In this document: positions 1 to 9,178 of the stretch, piece after piece
Layout: every line of letters begins with the position of its first letter
Position numbering within the stretch: position 1 is the first letter of the stretch
Origin: Ruegeria halocynthiae
GTDB taxonomy: Bacteria; Pseudomonadota; Alphaproteobacteria; Rhodobacterales; Rhodobacteraceae
Reading direction: 5' to 3'
Assembly (NCBI RefSeq): GCF_900106805.1
Contig: NZ_FNNP01000010.1
Location: 47,291 to 111,290, forward strand
Length of the DNA stretch: 64,000 bases
The notes under the pieces: model-generated
Told to the model about the DNA's origin: nothing
Database searches by the model: none
What the model saw: only the letters and a program-made list of their open reading frames with translations
Program-made: the position numbers and the translations under genes

Positions 1-1524
1 GCGGATGATCAGACCTTTACCTATCGCATCCTTGATGAACACAGCTCGGTCGACCCACAGGTGGTCGAGGACGTAACAGGTGCCGAGATCGTGCGCGACC
101 TGTTCGAGGGCCTTATGAACCAGGACGAAGATGGCAATCTTGTTCCCGGCGCCGCCACCGGCTTTACAGTCAACGACAGCAAAGACGTCTACACCTTTAC
201 CCTGCGCGATGAGGCGAAGTGGTCGAATGGTGACCCGGTCACAGCGGGTGATTTCGTTTACGCTTGGAAACGCGCCGTTAATCCCGAACTGTCGTCGCCT
301 TACGCCTGGTTTATGGAGCTGATGTCCATTGAAAACGCCGCCAGCATCATCGCCGGCGAAAAGCCTGTGGATGAGCTGGGCGTCAAAGCAATTGACGACA
401 AAACGCTGGAAGTCCGCCTGAGTGCCCCTCTGCCCTACTTCCCGCAGATGACCACACACTCGACCACCTTCCCCGCTCCACAAAAAGTGATTGAAGAGTT
501 CGGCGATTCATGGACCAAGCCGGAGAACATCGTCTCGAACGGCGCGTATGTTCTGACCGAGCACCTGCCGCAGGAACGCTCGGTGCGCGAACGCAACGAA
601 ATGTACTGGGACAACGATAACACCATCATCGACAAAGTCGTGGCCCTGGTTATCAATGACGAGAACGTCGCTCTGACCCGTTATATGGCCGGAGAACTGG
701 ACCGCACTGAAATTCCTGCCGGTCAGTATCCACGTCTGAATCAAGAGCATCCGGAAGAAGCCCTCAGCTTTCCGCGCCTGTGCAACTATTACTACACGTT
801 CAACGTGTCCGATAGCGGCCCTGAGGCGTTCAAGGACCCGAATGTACGTCAGGCCCTGTCTCTGGCGGTAGATCGCGCGATCATCACCGAAAAAGTTAAG
901 GCGGGCGGTGAACCTCAGGCCTTCACCTTTGTTCCCGAAGCCACTGCCGGTTTTGCAGTTCCGGCCGTTGAAATGGCATCCATGAGCCAGGCAGAGCGTG
1001 ATGAGCTGGCCAAAGAGCTGCTGGCTGAAGCCGGTTATGGCCCGGACAACCCGCTTAGCTTCGAGATGGTTTACAACACCGATGAAGCCCACAAAAAAAT
1101 CGCGGTCGCCGTGAGCCAGATGTGGAAGCAGAAGCTGGGCGTTCAGGTCGAACTGGCCAACATGGAGTGGAAAGTCTTCCTGGAGGAGCGTGGCAACCAG
1201 AACTTCGACCTGGCGCGTGGCGCTTGGTGTGGCGACTATAACGAAGCTTCGACTTTCCTGGACCTGCTGCAATCAGATTCCGGTTACAACGACGGCAAGT
1301 ACAACAATACGCGCGTTGATGAGCTTTTGGCCGAGGCAAAAACCTCAAACGATCCGGCGCCGCTTTACACCGAAGTTGAGCGGATCATCGCACAGGAAAC
1401 CCCTGTGATACCGATCTACCACTATGCCGGTGTCTACATGATGGACAGCGATGTGGGGAACTGGCCCGTCAACAACGTCGAGCAGAACTGGTACTCGAAG
1501 AACCTCTACAAGCTCGCCGAGTAA
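1..1524 (+). CDS. oppA: Oligopeptide ABC transporter substrate-binding protein (OppA-like), 5' truncated
   Basis: Periplasmic solute receptor of an ABC importer, SBP family 5 (OppA/MppA type), which captures oligopeptides and hands them to the membrane permeases. The frame is open from base 1, so the start codon and signal peptide lie outside the window; 507 sense codons are visible. Seen near the start is the family pattern of an early DLFEGL segment followed by KWSNGDPVTAGDFVYAWKR, which matches the OppA signature region; NPLSFEMVYN and a PVIPIYHY tail also fit. It is followed by two permeases and a fused ATPase in the order usual for opp operons. Family assignment is firm. The actual substrate (peptide, murein peptide or other) cannot be read from sequence. 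Confidence 0.9.
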   Translation, partial: ADDQTFTYRILDEHSSVDPQVVEDVTGAEIVRDLFEGLMNQDEDGNLVPGAATGFTVNDSKDVYTFTLRDEAKWSNGDPVTAGDFVYAWKRAVNPELSSPYAWFMELMSIENAASIIAGEKPVDELGVKAIDDKTLEVRLSAPLPYFPQMTTHSTTFPAPQKVIEEFGDSWTKPENIVSNGAYVLTEHLPQERSVRERNEMYWDNDNTIIDKVVALVINDENVALTRYMAGELDRTEIPAGQYPRLNQEHPEEALSFPRLCNYYYTFNVSDSGPEAFKDPNVRQALSLAVDRAIITEKVKAGGEPQAFTFVPEATAGFAVPAVEMASMSQAERDELAKELLAEAGYGPDNPLSFEMVYNTDEAHKKIAVAVSQMWKQKLGVQVELANMEWKVFLEERGNQNFDLARGAWCGDYNEASTFLDLLQSDSGYNDGKYNNTRVDELLAEAKTSNDPAPLYTEVERIIAQETPVIPIYHYAGVYMMDSDVGNWPVNNVEQNWYSKNLYKLAE

Positions 1525-1539
1525 TTGTCATTGAACCGC

Positions 1540-1569
1540 GCCCTGTCCCGGAGGTTTCCGGGGCAGGGC
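1540..1569 (+). terminator. Hairpin between oppA and oppB
   Basis: A 12-bp stem (GCCCTGTCCCGG at 1540-1551 with CCGGGGCAGGGC at 1558-1569, one G-U pair) closes a 6-nt loop. There is no T-run. Its place directly after the binding-protein gene and before the permease suggests an mRNA-stabilising or partial-termination element that raises SBP over permease expression. That role is inferred. Confidence 0.6.
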
Positions 1570-1590
1570 CAATAAATATGGGGGCATGAA

Positions 1591-2514
1591 ATGCTTGCCT
1601 ACAGTCTTCGGCGACTGCTGGTCGCCATTCCGACGATCTTGCTGCTAATCGTCGCCTGTTTCTTCCTGATGCATGTCGCGCCCGGCGGGCCGTTCACTTC
1701 GGAACGCGCATTACCGCCGCAGGTTCTGGCCAATATCGAGGCGCGCTATGGATTGGACCAGCCGCTGTGGAAACAGCTCTGGGACTATCTTTACAACATC
1801 GTGGTGCATTTCGATTTCGGCCCATCCTTCAAGTTCAAGGACCGGGACGTCAATGACATCATCGCACAGGGCTTCCCGATCTCGCTGACCTATGGTTCAC
1901 TGTCGTTTCTGCTTGCGACCGCCGTGGGTGTCAGCCTCGGCATCGCGGCTGCGATCAAACACAATAGCTGGATCGACTATATCGCCGTCGGTCTAGGCAT
2001 CGCGGCGCAGGCGTTGCCGAACTTCATCATGGGCCCGATCCTGATCCTGACCTTCACTCTCTGGTTGGGTTGGCTGCCCGGTGGTGGTTGGAACGGGGGC
2101 CAATGGCAATATCTGATCATGCCGGTGATCGCGCTGGCAACGTCCTACATGGGCTCGATCGCAAGGATTACACGCTCATCGATGCTGGAGGTTTTGAATT
2201 CAAACTTCATTCGCACGGCACGAGCCAAAGGTCTGCCGACCCGAACCGTGATCTGGCGCCATGCGTTGAAGCCGACCTTGCTGCCAGTTGTCTCATACCT
2301 CGGACCGGTGTTTGTCTATGTCCTTACAGGGTCAGTCTTTGTTGACATCTATTTTTCGACCGGTGGTCTGGGGCAGGCTTATGTCGGTTCTGCCTTATCA
2401 CGCGACTATGCCGTGCTGCTGGGTGTCACCATCCTCTACGGCGCATTGACCGTAGTTGTGAACCTACTGACCGACCTGGCTTATGCCTGGTTTGATCCGA
2501 AAATCCGCTACTGA
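1591..2514 (+). CDS. oppB: Peptide ABC transporter permease (OppB/DppB type)
   Basis: Inner-membrane permease of the peptide importer, 307 aa, the usual OppB length. The N-terminus (MLAYSLRRLLVAIPTILLL) is the classical first membrane segment preceded by arginines. Further segments follow at about 100-125, 130-160, 175-195, 230-255 and 275-300. The EAA loop that docks on the ATPase is visible as RTARAKGLP followed by RHALKPTLLPV near residues 208-233. The ATG at 1591 follows a G-rich Shine-Dalgarno stretch (GGGGGC). It sits 67 bp after oppA, and its 3' end comes 10 bp before the oppC start. Confidence 0.92.
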   Translation: MLAYSLRRLLVAIPTILLLIVACFFLMHVAPGGPFTSERALPPQVLANIEARYGLDQPLWKQLWDYLYNIVVHFDFGPSFKFKDRDVNDIIAQGFPISLTYGSLSFLLATAVGVSLGIAAAIKHNSWIDYIAVGLGIAAQALPNFIMGPILILTFTLWLGWLPGGGWNGGQWQYLIMPVIALATSYMGSIARITRSSMLEVLNSNFIRTARAKGLPTRTVIWRHALKPTLLPVVSYLGPVFVYVLTGSVFVDIYFSTGGLGQAYVGSALSRDYAVLLGVTILYGALTVVVNLLTDLAYAWFDPKIRY

Positions 2515-2524
2515 GGGGCAGGCA

Positions 2525-3454
2525 ATGCTTGGAAAATCACAAAAAGCCGCCCACCTGGCCGAAGAAATCACTGATTACACGGTCATTCAGGGGCGCTCGC
2601 TCTGGCAGGACGCGCGAATGCGTTTTGTCCGGAACAAGGCTGCGATGGCGAGTATATTCATACTGGGGCTGATCGTACTCTTCACTATCATTGGACCATT
2701 TTTTGCAGTCTGGAACAATGAAGAGATCGACTGGAATGTTATGGGAGACGTACGTGGTATGGGGATGCCATCGGTCGAGTCCGGACATTTTTTCGGTGTC
2801 GATGATCTTGGACGTGACTTATACAGCCGCGTCATTCAGGCGACCACTACGTCTTTGCTGGTAGGCCTGATCGGGGCCGCAACCGCGCTGATTGTCGGCA
2901 CATGCTATGGCATCGCAGCCGGCTATATCGGCGGGCGGACCGACAGTGCCATGATGCGCTTTGTGGATATCCTGCTGGCAATCCCGGCAACTCTGATCAT
3001 CATCCTGCTGCTCGTGGTTGCGGGGCGATCCTTCTTCATGCTGTTCATCGCTCTGGGTGCAGTCGGATGGCTGACGATGGCGCGGATTGTACGAGGGCAA
3101 ACCCTGACCCTGAAGAACCGCGAGTTCATCGAAGCTGCCCGCGCCGCCGGTGTCAGCGAGTTCACCATCATGTATCGCCACATCCTGCCCAACCTGCTGG
3201 GTGTTGTGATCGTATACGCCTCGCTTCTGGTGCCCGAGATGATCCTGACCGAAAGTTTCATTTCATTCCTGGGGCTCGGAATTTCGGAACCCTACACGTC
3301 TTTGGGTCGTCTGATTGCCGAAGGGGCCGGAACCATGGCGTATGGCACACTATGGCAACTGTTGTTCCCTCTTACATTCTACGTCGCCATCATCATCACC
3401 ATGTTCTTTATCGGTGATGGTCTGCGTGACGCTTTGGACCCGAAGGATCGCTGA
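2525..3454 (+). CDS. oppC: Peptide ABC transporter permease (OppC/DppC type)
   Basis: Second permease subunit, 309 aa from the ATG at 2525, which has GAGGGGCAGG just upstream. A longer frame reaching back to 2483 overlaps oppB and is not needed. The N-terminal cytoplasmic arm ([18 protein letters not shown]) leading into the first membrane segment is the OppC hallmark. The [15 protein letters not shown] motif and the EAA loop ([21 protein letters not shown]) are clear. Translation is tightly coupled to the next gene, since the oppC stop at 3452-3454 lies 1 nt before the ATPase start. Confidence 0.92.
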   Translation: MLGKSQKAAHLAEEITDYTVIQGRSLWQDARMRFVRNKAAMASIFILGLIVLFTIIGPFFAVWNNEEIDWNVMGDVRGMGMPSVESGHFFGVDDLGRDLYSRVIQATTTSLLVGLIGAATALIVGTCYGIAAGYIGGRTDSAMMRFVDILLAIPATLIIILLLVVAGRSFFMLFIALGAVGWLTMARIVRGQTLTLKNREFIEAARAAGVSEFTIMYRHILPNLLGVVIVYASLLVPEMILTESFISFLGLGISEPYTSLGRLIAEGAGTMAYGTLWQLLFPLTFYVAIIITMFFIGDGLRDALDPKDR

Positions 3455-3455
3455 A

Positions 3456-5261
3456 ATGAGTCTGTTTTCCGTAAAGGACCTGAGCGTCCGGTTTGATACT
3501 CCTGATGGCGTTGTTGAGGCCGTCAAAGGCATCAGTTTCGACATCAAACCCGGCGAGTGTCTAGGCATCGTGGGTGAAAGCGGGTCCGGCAAAAGCCAGA
3601 CGTTCATGGCGGCGATGGGCCTGCTGCCATCCGCTGGCCACGCCTCGGGTTCTGCACAGCTGAACGGCAAGGACATCCTGAACCTGCCCGTGAGTAAGCT
3701 CAACAAGATACGCGGCTCTGACGTCGGCATGATCTTTCAAGACCCGCTGACGGCGTTGACGCCGCATCTGCGGGTTGGTCAGCAAATGCGTGAGGTTCTG
3801 CAAGTCCACGAGGGCCTTCAGGGATCGACAGCACGCCAGCGATGCCTTGAGTGGCTCAATCGTGTGCGCATTCCCGAAGCGGCCCGACGTCTGGATCAGT
3901 ATCCGCATGAGTTGTCTGGCGGAATGCGCCAGCGCGTAATGATCGCTATGTCTATGCTGTGCAATCCCAAGCTGCTGATCGCGGACGAGCCTACCACTGC
4001 GCTCGATGTCACCGTACAGGCAGATATTCTGGACCTGATGGAGCGACTGCAAAAGGACGAAGGCACCGCCATTGCGCTGATCACCCACGACATGGGGGTC
4101 GTTGCACGTATGTGCGACCGTATTCAGGTCATGCGCATGGGTGAGTTTGTTGAGGCTGGTGAAGCCCGCGAAATCTTCCGGTCACCACAGCATGACTACA
4201 CCCGCACGCTGTTGGATGCGATGCCGCGCATCGATGCAGGCGATGCGCCCAATGCGCTGCCGCAGACGGAAGAGCCTTTGCTCAAGGTCGATGACGTCAA
4301 GGTTCACTTCCCGATCCATGTTTCTGGCGGGCTGTTCGGGCACAAAGTGCCGTTGAAGGCAGTTGATGGCGTCAGTTTCGACATTCGAAAAGGTGAAACT
4401 CTGGGCGTAGTAGGTGAATCTGGTTGTGGTAAATCCACGTTAGCGCGGGCGATCCTGCAATTGATCGAGCCCAGCGGAGGAAATGTCAGCTGGTTGGGAC
4501 ACCCGATTGTCGGGTTGAAACGGGCTGAATTGAACAAGTACCGCAAAGATCTGCAGATCGTGTTTCAGGACCCTCTGGCCAGCCTTGATCCACGGATGAC
4601 CATCTCGGCCTCAATTGCCGAGCCGTTGAGAACCTATCGCCCTGATCTTACGGAGCGGGAGCGCAAGGCAATGGTCGCCGAGATGATGGAGCGTGTTGGC
4701 CTGAACGCCAACATGATCAATCGATATCCGCACGAGTTGTCCGGTGGGCAGAACCAGCGTGTTGGTATCGCGCGTGCAATGATCAACAAGCCAAAGCTGA
4801 TCATATGCGACGAAGCTGTGTCTGCACTGGACGTGTCCATTCAAGCTCAGATCGTCGGATTGTTGCGAGAATTGCAACAAGAATTTGGCCTGTCGATGAT
4901 CTTTATCAGCCACGATTTATCCGTAGTGCGCGCAGTTTCCAACAGGATCATGGTGCTGTACCTCGGCCGCATTGTCGAACTGGGCGATGGTGAGGTGATC
5001 TGTTCCGAACCGATACACCCCTACACCAAATCCCTAATCTCGGCGGTTCCAATTCCAGATCCCGACGTCGAACGCAGCCGCCAAAGACTTAAATTGCCTG
5101 GAGAATTACCCTCACCCATGGACCCGAAAGCGGCCTTGCGCTTCTTGCCCAGCCGATTGTCAGCAGGGCAAACCAATTATGTGCCCTTGCTCAGCGAGGT
5201 TGCACCTGATCATTTCGTTGCGGAACACGACCCACTCGAAGTGATTATGGCCAATACCTGA
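3456..5261 (+). CDS. Fused peptide ABC transporter ATPase (OppD-OppF)
   Basis: A single 601-aa protein carrying two complete ABC ATPase domains, equivalent to OppD plus OppF, that powers the importer encoded upstream. Domain 1 has Walker [10 protein letters not shown] at about residues 40-48, signature LSGGMRQR and Walker [14 protein letters not shown]. Domain 2 has Walker [10 protein letters not shown], signature LSGGQNQR and [13 protein letters not shown]. Each is followed by the oligopeptide-transporter C-terminal region ([16 protein letters not shown]). The start at 3456 ([11 protein letters not shown]) is chosen because the longer frame from 3315 is antisense-free overlap with oppC. Fused OppDF proteins are common in alphaproteobacteria. 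Confidence 0.93.
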   Translation: MSLFSVKDLSVRFDTPDGVVEAVKGISFDIKPGECLGIVGESGSGKSQTFMAAMGLLPSAGHASGSAQLNGKDILNLPVSKLNKIRGSDVGMIFQDPLTALTPHLRVGQQMREVLQVHEGLQGSTARQRCLEWLNRVRIPEAARRLDQYPHELSGGMRQRVMIAMSMLCNPKLLIADEPTTALDVTVQADILDLMERLQKDEGTAIALITHDMGVVARMCDRIQVMRMGEFVEAGEAREIFRSPQHDYTRTLLDAMPRIDAGDAPNALPQTEEPLLKVDDVKVHFPIHVSGGLFGHKVPLKAVDGVSFDIRKGETLGVVGESGCGKSTLARAILQLIEPSGGNVSWLGHPIVGLKRAELNKYRKDLQIVFQDPLASLDPRMTISASIAEPLRTYRPDLTERERKAMVAEMMERVGLNANMINRYPHELSGGQNQRVGIARAMINKPKLIICDEAVSALDVSIQAQIVGLLRELQQEFGLSMIFISHDLSVVRAVSNRIMVLYLGRIVELGDGEVICSEPIHPYTKSLISAVPIPDPDVERSRQRLKLPGELPSPMDPKAALRFLPSRLSAGQTNYVPLLSEVAPDHFVAEHDPLEVIMANT

Positions 5262-5264
5262 ACC

Positions 5265-5302
5265 AACGCGCGCCCAGACCCAACCGGCCTTTGGCGCGCG
5301 TT
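5265..5302 (+). terminator. Rho-independent-like terminator of the opp operon
   Basis: A perfect 10-bp inverted repeat, AACGCGCGCC (5265-5274) and GGCGCGCGTT (5293-5302), with an 18-nt loop, begins 4 nt after the ATPase stop codon and is followed by TTTCC. The T-tract is short, so termination may be partial. Confidence 0.65.
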
Positions 5303-5324
5303 TCCTACATAGCAGGAAGCGGAG

Positions 5325-5405
5325 ATGTTTCGTTTTGACTCTGCACTCAAGTTAATGGCAGATTCCCACGAGCCCGTGACAGACCAGTTGGGTGAGATTG
5401 ATTGA
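5325..5405 (+). CDS. Possible 26-codon small ORF upstream of galU
   Basis: ATG at 5325 is preceded by a strong Shine-Dalgarno-like run (GGAAGCGGAG) and opens a 26-residue frame beginning MFRFDSALKLM and ending at TGA 5403-5405. It resembles nothing I recognise. It could be a leader peptide for galU, a truncated gene start or chance. The only support is the good start context. Confidence 0.2.
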   Translation: MFRFDSALKLMADSHEPVTDQLGEID

Positions 5406-5480
5406 TACGAATTTAAGTCTTATGTGAGGGCTCCGGCATCACCAAGAAACGCCGGCAATACATAGAATTTGCGAGGTAAC

Positions 5481-6374
5481 ATGGTACGCAAGGTCACCAA
5501 GGCGATTTTTCCGGTTGCGGGGATGGGTACGCGGTTTCTTCCGGCGACAAAATCGGTGCCGAAAGAAATCATGACTCTGGTCGACCGTCCGCTGGTTCAA
5601 TACGCCATCGACGAAGCACGCGCGGCAGGGATCACGGAATTCATCTTTGTGACTTCGCGTGGCAAGTCAGCGCTTGAGGATTACTTCGATCACAACCTCG
5701 TGCTGGAACAGGACCTCAAGTCTAAAGGTAAAGACGAGCTGCTTGAGATATTGAACGCCACCAATATGGAAAGCGGTGCGATCGCCTATATCCGCCAGCA
5801 CAAAGCGTTGGGATTGGGTCACGCTGTCTGGTGCGCCCGTCGGCTGATCGGGGACGAACCTTTTGCGGTGATGTTGCCTGATGATGTGATTGCATCGGAC
5901 AAACCCTGCCTGCAGCAGATGGTCGAAGCCTATGAGGAAACCGGCGGCAATATGGTGGCTGCCATGGAAGTTCCCAATGAAAAGACAAGCTCTTATGGAA
6001 TTCTGGATACGGGCCAGAATGTCGGCACCGTTGTCAGGGCCAAGGGCATGGTGGAAAAACCTAAACCCGAGAATGCGCCATCAAACCTCGCCGTGATTGG
6101 CCGATACATTCTGGGTCCTTCGGTCCTATACAATCTGAACCAGAAAAGGAAAGGCAGCGGTGGCGAGATCCAGCTGACCGACGCGATTGCTGAAGATATC
6201 GGTAATGGCGTGCCTGTTTTTGGCTACAAGTTCGACGGACAACGGTTCGATTGCGGGTCGAAAGCCGGATTCCTGCAGGCCACGGTCTCTTTCGCATTGG
6301 CCCGCGACGACCTGCGCGACGACCTGAATCAATACCTGCATGATATCGTTGCCTCGGACCGAGCCGCGCAATAG
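5481..6374 (+). CDS. galU: UTP-glucose-1-phosphate uridylyltransferase
   Basis: Makes UDP-glucose from UTP and glucose-1-phosphate, a cytoplasmic entry point to surface polysaccharides. It has 297 aa, the normal GalU length. The nucleotidyltransferase signature GMGTRFLPATKSVPKE is at residues 14-29, with later markers LGHAVWCAR, LPDDVI and GEIQLTDAI. The start is the ATG at 5481 preceded by GAGG; an upstream TTG at 5469 in the same frame is less likely. It stands after the opp terminator and 71 bp before manC in the same direction, so the two probably share a transcript supplying sugar nucleotides for exopolysaccharide. Confidence 0.95.
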   Translation: MVRKVTKAIFPVAGMGTRFLPATKSVPKEIMTLVDRPLVQYAIDEARAAGITEFIFVTSRGKSALEDYFDHNLVLEQDLKSKGKDELLEILNATNMESGAIAYIRQHKALGLGHAVWCARRLIGDEPFAVMLPDDVIASDKPCLQQMVEAYEETGGNMVAAMEVPNEKTSSYGILDTGQNVGTVVRAKGMVEKPKPENAPSNLAVIGRYILGPSVLYNLNQKRKGSGGEIQLTDAIAEDIGNGVPVFGYKFDGQRFDCGSKAGFLQATVSFALARDDLRDDLNQYLHDIVASDRAAQ

Positions 6375-6406
6375 TCAAAGATGCTTCACCTGATCAGCAT
6401 TCATTG

Positions 6407-6415
6407 CGATGGTTC
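6407..6415 (+). promoter_or_regulatory. Repeated CGATGGTTC motif upstream of manC
   Basis: The 9-mer CGATGGTTC lies 30 bp before the manC ATG and recurs twice upstream of gmd (11300-11308 and 11373-11381). The copies at 6405 and 11371 share a longer TGCGATGGTTC core with a downstream AAAG. A common regulator of the nucleotide-sugar genes is possible but unproven. Confidence 0.3.
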
Positions 6416-6445
6416 GAATTCAAAGGCTCAGAAGAGGCAGGCATC

Positions 6446-7882
6446 ATGAGTACGATCTATCCTGTAATCCTATGTGGCGGGTCCGGTACGCGGCTTTGGC
6501 CTTTGTCGCGCAAAAGCTATCCCAAGCAGTTTGTACCGCTGATCGGTGAGACCAGCCTGTTACAGCAATGCGCTGAACGGCTGCGAGGCCCGGCCGATAC
6601 GCCTTACGCGAAACCCCTGATCCTGACCAACGAAGCCTTTCGCTTCGTGGTTCCCGAACAACTGATGGCCATCGGGGTAGACCCCGGTCCGATCCTGATC
6701 GAACCCGAAGGGCGCAATACCGCTCCGGCTGTTCTGGCCGCCGCCCTGCGCCTTTTCTCAGACGATCCCGACGCGATGATGCTAGTGGCCGCATCGGATC
6801 ACGTCATTCCTGACACCTCTGCCTTTCACACGGCCGTGGCCGAAGGTGCGCGCACCATTGCCGAGCGTGGAGATCTGGTTACGTTCGGAATCACACCCGA
6901 TCGGCCCGAGACAGGCTATGGTTACTTGAAACTTCGCCAAGTTCCTGACGCATCAGGTACCCCTGTGCAGCTCGACCGGTTCATCGAAAAACCAGACTTG
7001 GACAGCGCCAAAGCGATGGTGAGCGAAGGTAGCTACCTTTGGAATTCCGGCATCTTCCTGTTTGCAGTCCGCGATATCCTCGCTGCATTTGACCAATATG
7101 CCCGGGAACTCGTGGCGCCCGTTAAAAAAGCGATTGAGCAGGCGCAGTCAGATCTGGGCTTTCTGAGGCTTGATCCGAAAGCCTGGAGTTCAGTTCAGGA
7201 TATTTCGATTGATTATGCGGTGATGGAAAAGGCCGACAATCTGAGCGTGGTCCCCTATGCTGCCGGGTGGTCAGACGTGGGCAGCTGGTCCGCCGTACAA
7301 GCGCTGAGCAACCCTGATGCAGATGGCGTTGCAACCTCTGGTGAGGTGACTGCAATTGATTGCCGTAATGTGCTGGTCCGGTCGGAATCACCTGCGCAAG
7401 AAGTTGTGGCAATGGGGCTGGAAAACGTGATTGCGGTCGCGATGCCGGATGCGGTGCTGGTCGCCAGCGTGGATCGGGCTCAGGACGTCAAGCAGGCGGT
7501 TTCAGCCCTGAAGGCAAAGGGTGCGAAGCAGGCAGAATCCCTGCCTGTTGATCACCGCCCCTGGGGGTGGTTCGAAAGCCTCGTCATCGGGGATCGATTC
7601 CAGGTCAAGCGTATCCACGTCCATCCCGGCGCATCGTTGAGCCTGCAATCACACCATCACCGGTCCGAACACTGGATAGTTGTGGAAGGCACCGCAGAAG
7701 TGACGATTGACGACAAGGTTCAGCTCGTGTCTGAAAACCAGTCGGTCTACGTTCCTTTGGGGGCGGTGCACCGTATGGTAAACCCCGGCAAGGTGCCGAT
7801 GGTTCTGATCGAAGTGCAGACCGGAACCTATTTGGGTGAAGATGACATAATTCGCTACGAGGATGTCTATGCGCGTGACTGA
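6446..7882 (+). CDS. manC: Mannose-1-phosphate guanylyltransferase / mannose-6-phosphate isomerase
   Basis: Bifunctional type II enzyme, 478 aa. The N-terminal nucleotidyltransferase makes GDP-mannose from mannose-1-phosphate, and the C-terminal cupin converts fructose-6-P to mannose-6-P. Seen are the pyrophosphorylase motif LCGGSGTRLWPLSRK near residues 8-22, the FIEKP motif in the middle, and the cupin metal site HPGASLSLQSHHHRSEHW near residue 395. The start is the ATG at 6446 with AGAGGCAGG upstream; a longer frame from 6404 runs through the probable leader. Its product feeds Gmd and Fcl, encoded about 2 kb away on the other strand. The same family is also named CpsB or AlgA. Confidence 0.94.
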   Translation: MSTIYPVILCGGSGTRLWPLSRKSYPKQFVPLIGETSLLQQCAERLRGPADTPYAKPLILTNEAFRFVVPEQLMAIGVDPGPILIEPEGRNTAPAVLAAALRLFSDDPDAMMLVAASDHVIPDTSAFHTAVAEGARTIAERGDLVTFGITPDRPETGYGYLKLRQVPDASGTPVQLDRFIEKPDLDSAKAMVSEGSYLWNSGIFLFAVRDILAAFDQYARELVAPVKKAIEQAQSDLGFLRLDPKAWSSVQDISIDYAVMEKADNLSVVPYAAGWSDVGSWSAVQALSNPDADGVATSGEVTAIDCRNVLVRSESPAQEVVAMGLENVIAVAMPDAVLVASVDRAQDVKQAVSALKAKGAKQAESLPVDHRPWGWFESLVIGDRFQVKRIHVHPGASLSLQSHHHRSEHWIVVEGTAEVTIDDKVQLVSENQSVYVPLGAVHRMVNPGKVPMVLIEVQTGTYLGEDDIIRYEDVYARD

Positions 7883-7918
7883 GGTCGGCGCACAGGCAAC
7901 CACAGATCAACAGTACGG

Positions 7919-7940
7919 GTGGCTGCACCGCAGGAGCCAC
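7919..7940 (+). terminator. Possible terminator after manC
   Basis: GTGGCT (7919-7924) pairs with AGCCAC (7935-7940) and is followed by TCTGTTTT. The 6-bp stem is short, so the call is weak. It lies 37 bp after the manC stop. Confidence 0.35.
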
Positions 7941-8066
7941 TCTGTTTTCAGGCTGAAATCCTAACAAATCGAAACCCGGGCGCTCGGCTCGGTCAGGCAG
8001 GATTCATACGCATCACGGCAGTGTGGCGCGCAATCATCGTCGGACCGGAACCACAGGAGGATGCCC

Positions 8067-9143
8067 GTGACACAGAACTCTCCCCGTTTGAACCTGCCTT
8101 ACCTGCAACCTGCGCAAGCCCAGAAGCATGTCACCCATAATGAGGCGCTGCGAGCGCTGGATCTGGTGGTGCAACTGAGCGTTGCCTCACTGAACGCAAC
8201 TGTCCCGCCTGCAACCCCCCAACAAGGCGAAACACATGCGATCGGCGCCGCCCCAACCGGAGATTGGGCCGGACATGCCGGTAAATTGGCGGCATGGCTA
8301 GACAATGCCTGGCATTTCTTGACCCCTGACGTGGGATGGCGGGCTTGGGATCAGGGCGCTGACAAGCTTATGGTCTGGGACGGATCGGCCTGGGTTGAGC
8401 CGCCGGTCAGCACCCAGAATCTGAACGGGGTTGGTATCGCAACCGGATCGGATAGCACCAACCGTCTGGCGGTGCGCAGCCCAGCCACCTTGCTGACCCA
8501 CGAAGGCAGTGGCCACCAGCTAAAGATCAACAAAGCCAGTGCAGGCGACACCGCCTCATTGTTGTTTCAATCGAACTGGACCGGCTATGCCGAGATGGGC
8601 CTGTCTGGCAGCACTGACTTTTCCATCAAGGTCTCTCCGGATGGGGGGAGTTGGGTCGAGGCCTTGCGATTTGACGCCGCAACCGGCGGCGTTGGTGGGT
8701 CGGCAGTCCAAAGCAGTGCTGATGACATCACATCCGGCCGCCTGATGCGCGCCGATTACGGCTATGGTCCGGGTAATGTGCTGGGCACTGTGTCCGAAAC
8801 CAACGGCGCCCCCACCGGAGCGGTGATTGAACGGGGCAGCTCTGCAAATGGTGATTATGTCCGGTTTGCTGACGGTACACAGATCTGTACTGCGACATTG
8901 GGTGGAGTGGGATGCACGTCTGCAATCGGAGCACTGTTTGCCAGCGGCTCAGCCACGTGGGATTTCCCCATCAGCTTTGCTTCAGGAAGTGTTCCAGCGC
9001 TCAGCGGAAATGGCGGTGGGATCGGTCGTTTCATAGGCTTTGATGTTCCTTCGGACAGTCAGGCGATCTATCAGGTCATGGCAGCATCCTCTGATGCTTC
9101 AACCATTGCCCCGACGGTCATCGCGATCGGTCGCTGGTTCTGA
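8067..9143 (+). CDS. DUF2793 phage-tail/GTA-like structural protein
   Basis: A 358-aa protein of the DUF2793 family, common in Rhodobacterales prophages and gene-transfer-agent-like regions and thought to be a tail or host-contact component. The N-terminus (LNLPYLQPAQAQKHVTHNEAL) is the DUF2793 hallmark, and the C-terminal NGDYVRFADGTQIC and final GRWF resemble tail-fibre ends. The start is taken as GTG 8067, because AGGAGG (8055-8060) is correctly spaced for it but abuts the in-frame ATG at 8061. No signal peptide is seen. It sits alone between exopolysaccharide genes with no other phage gene in the window, so its job here is unclear. Confidence 0.75.
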   Translation: MTQNSPRLNLPYLQPAQAQKHVTHNEALRALDLVVQLSVASLNATVPPATPQQGETHAIGAAPTGDWAGHAGKLAAWLDNAWHFLTPDVGWRAWDQGADKLMVWDGSAWVEPPVSTQNLNGVGIATGSDSTNRLAVRSPATLLTHEGSGHQLKINKASAGDTASLLFQSNWTGYAEMGLSGSTDFSIKVSPDGGSWVEALRFDAATGGVGGSAVQSSADDITSGRLMRADYGYGPGNVLGTVSETNGAPTGAVIERGSSANGDYVRFADGTQICTATLGGVGCTSAIGALFASGSATWDFPISFASGSVPALSGNGGGIGRFIGFDVPSDSQAIYQVMAASSDASTIAPTVIAIGRWF

Positions 9144-9150
9144 CAATCCA

Positions 9151-9178
9151 GACCGTTCGGACCACCGTCCGGACGGTC
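9151..9178. terminator. Bidirectional hairpin between convergent genes
   Basis: A 12-bp stem, GACCGTTCGGAC (9151-9162) with GTCCGGACGGTC (9167-9178, one G-U pair), has a CACC loop. It fills the gap between the DUF2793 gene and the oppositely oriented fcl and overlaps the fcl stop codon. It lacks a T-tract on either strand. Confidence 0.6.

Noticed and set aside
508..1272. Open frame of 254 codons on the minus strand
   Set aside because: It is antisense to the oppA-like gene, has no recognisable domain and mirrors the codon bias of the real gene.
6405..6430. GGTTCGAATTC resembling a tRNA T-loop
   Set aside because: No acceptor or anticodon stem can be folded around it, and the region is the manC leader.
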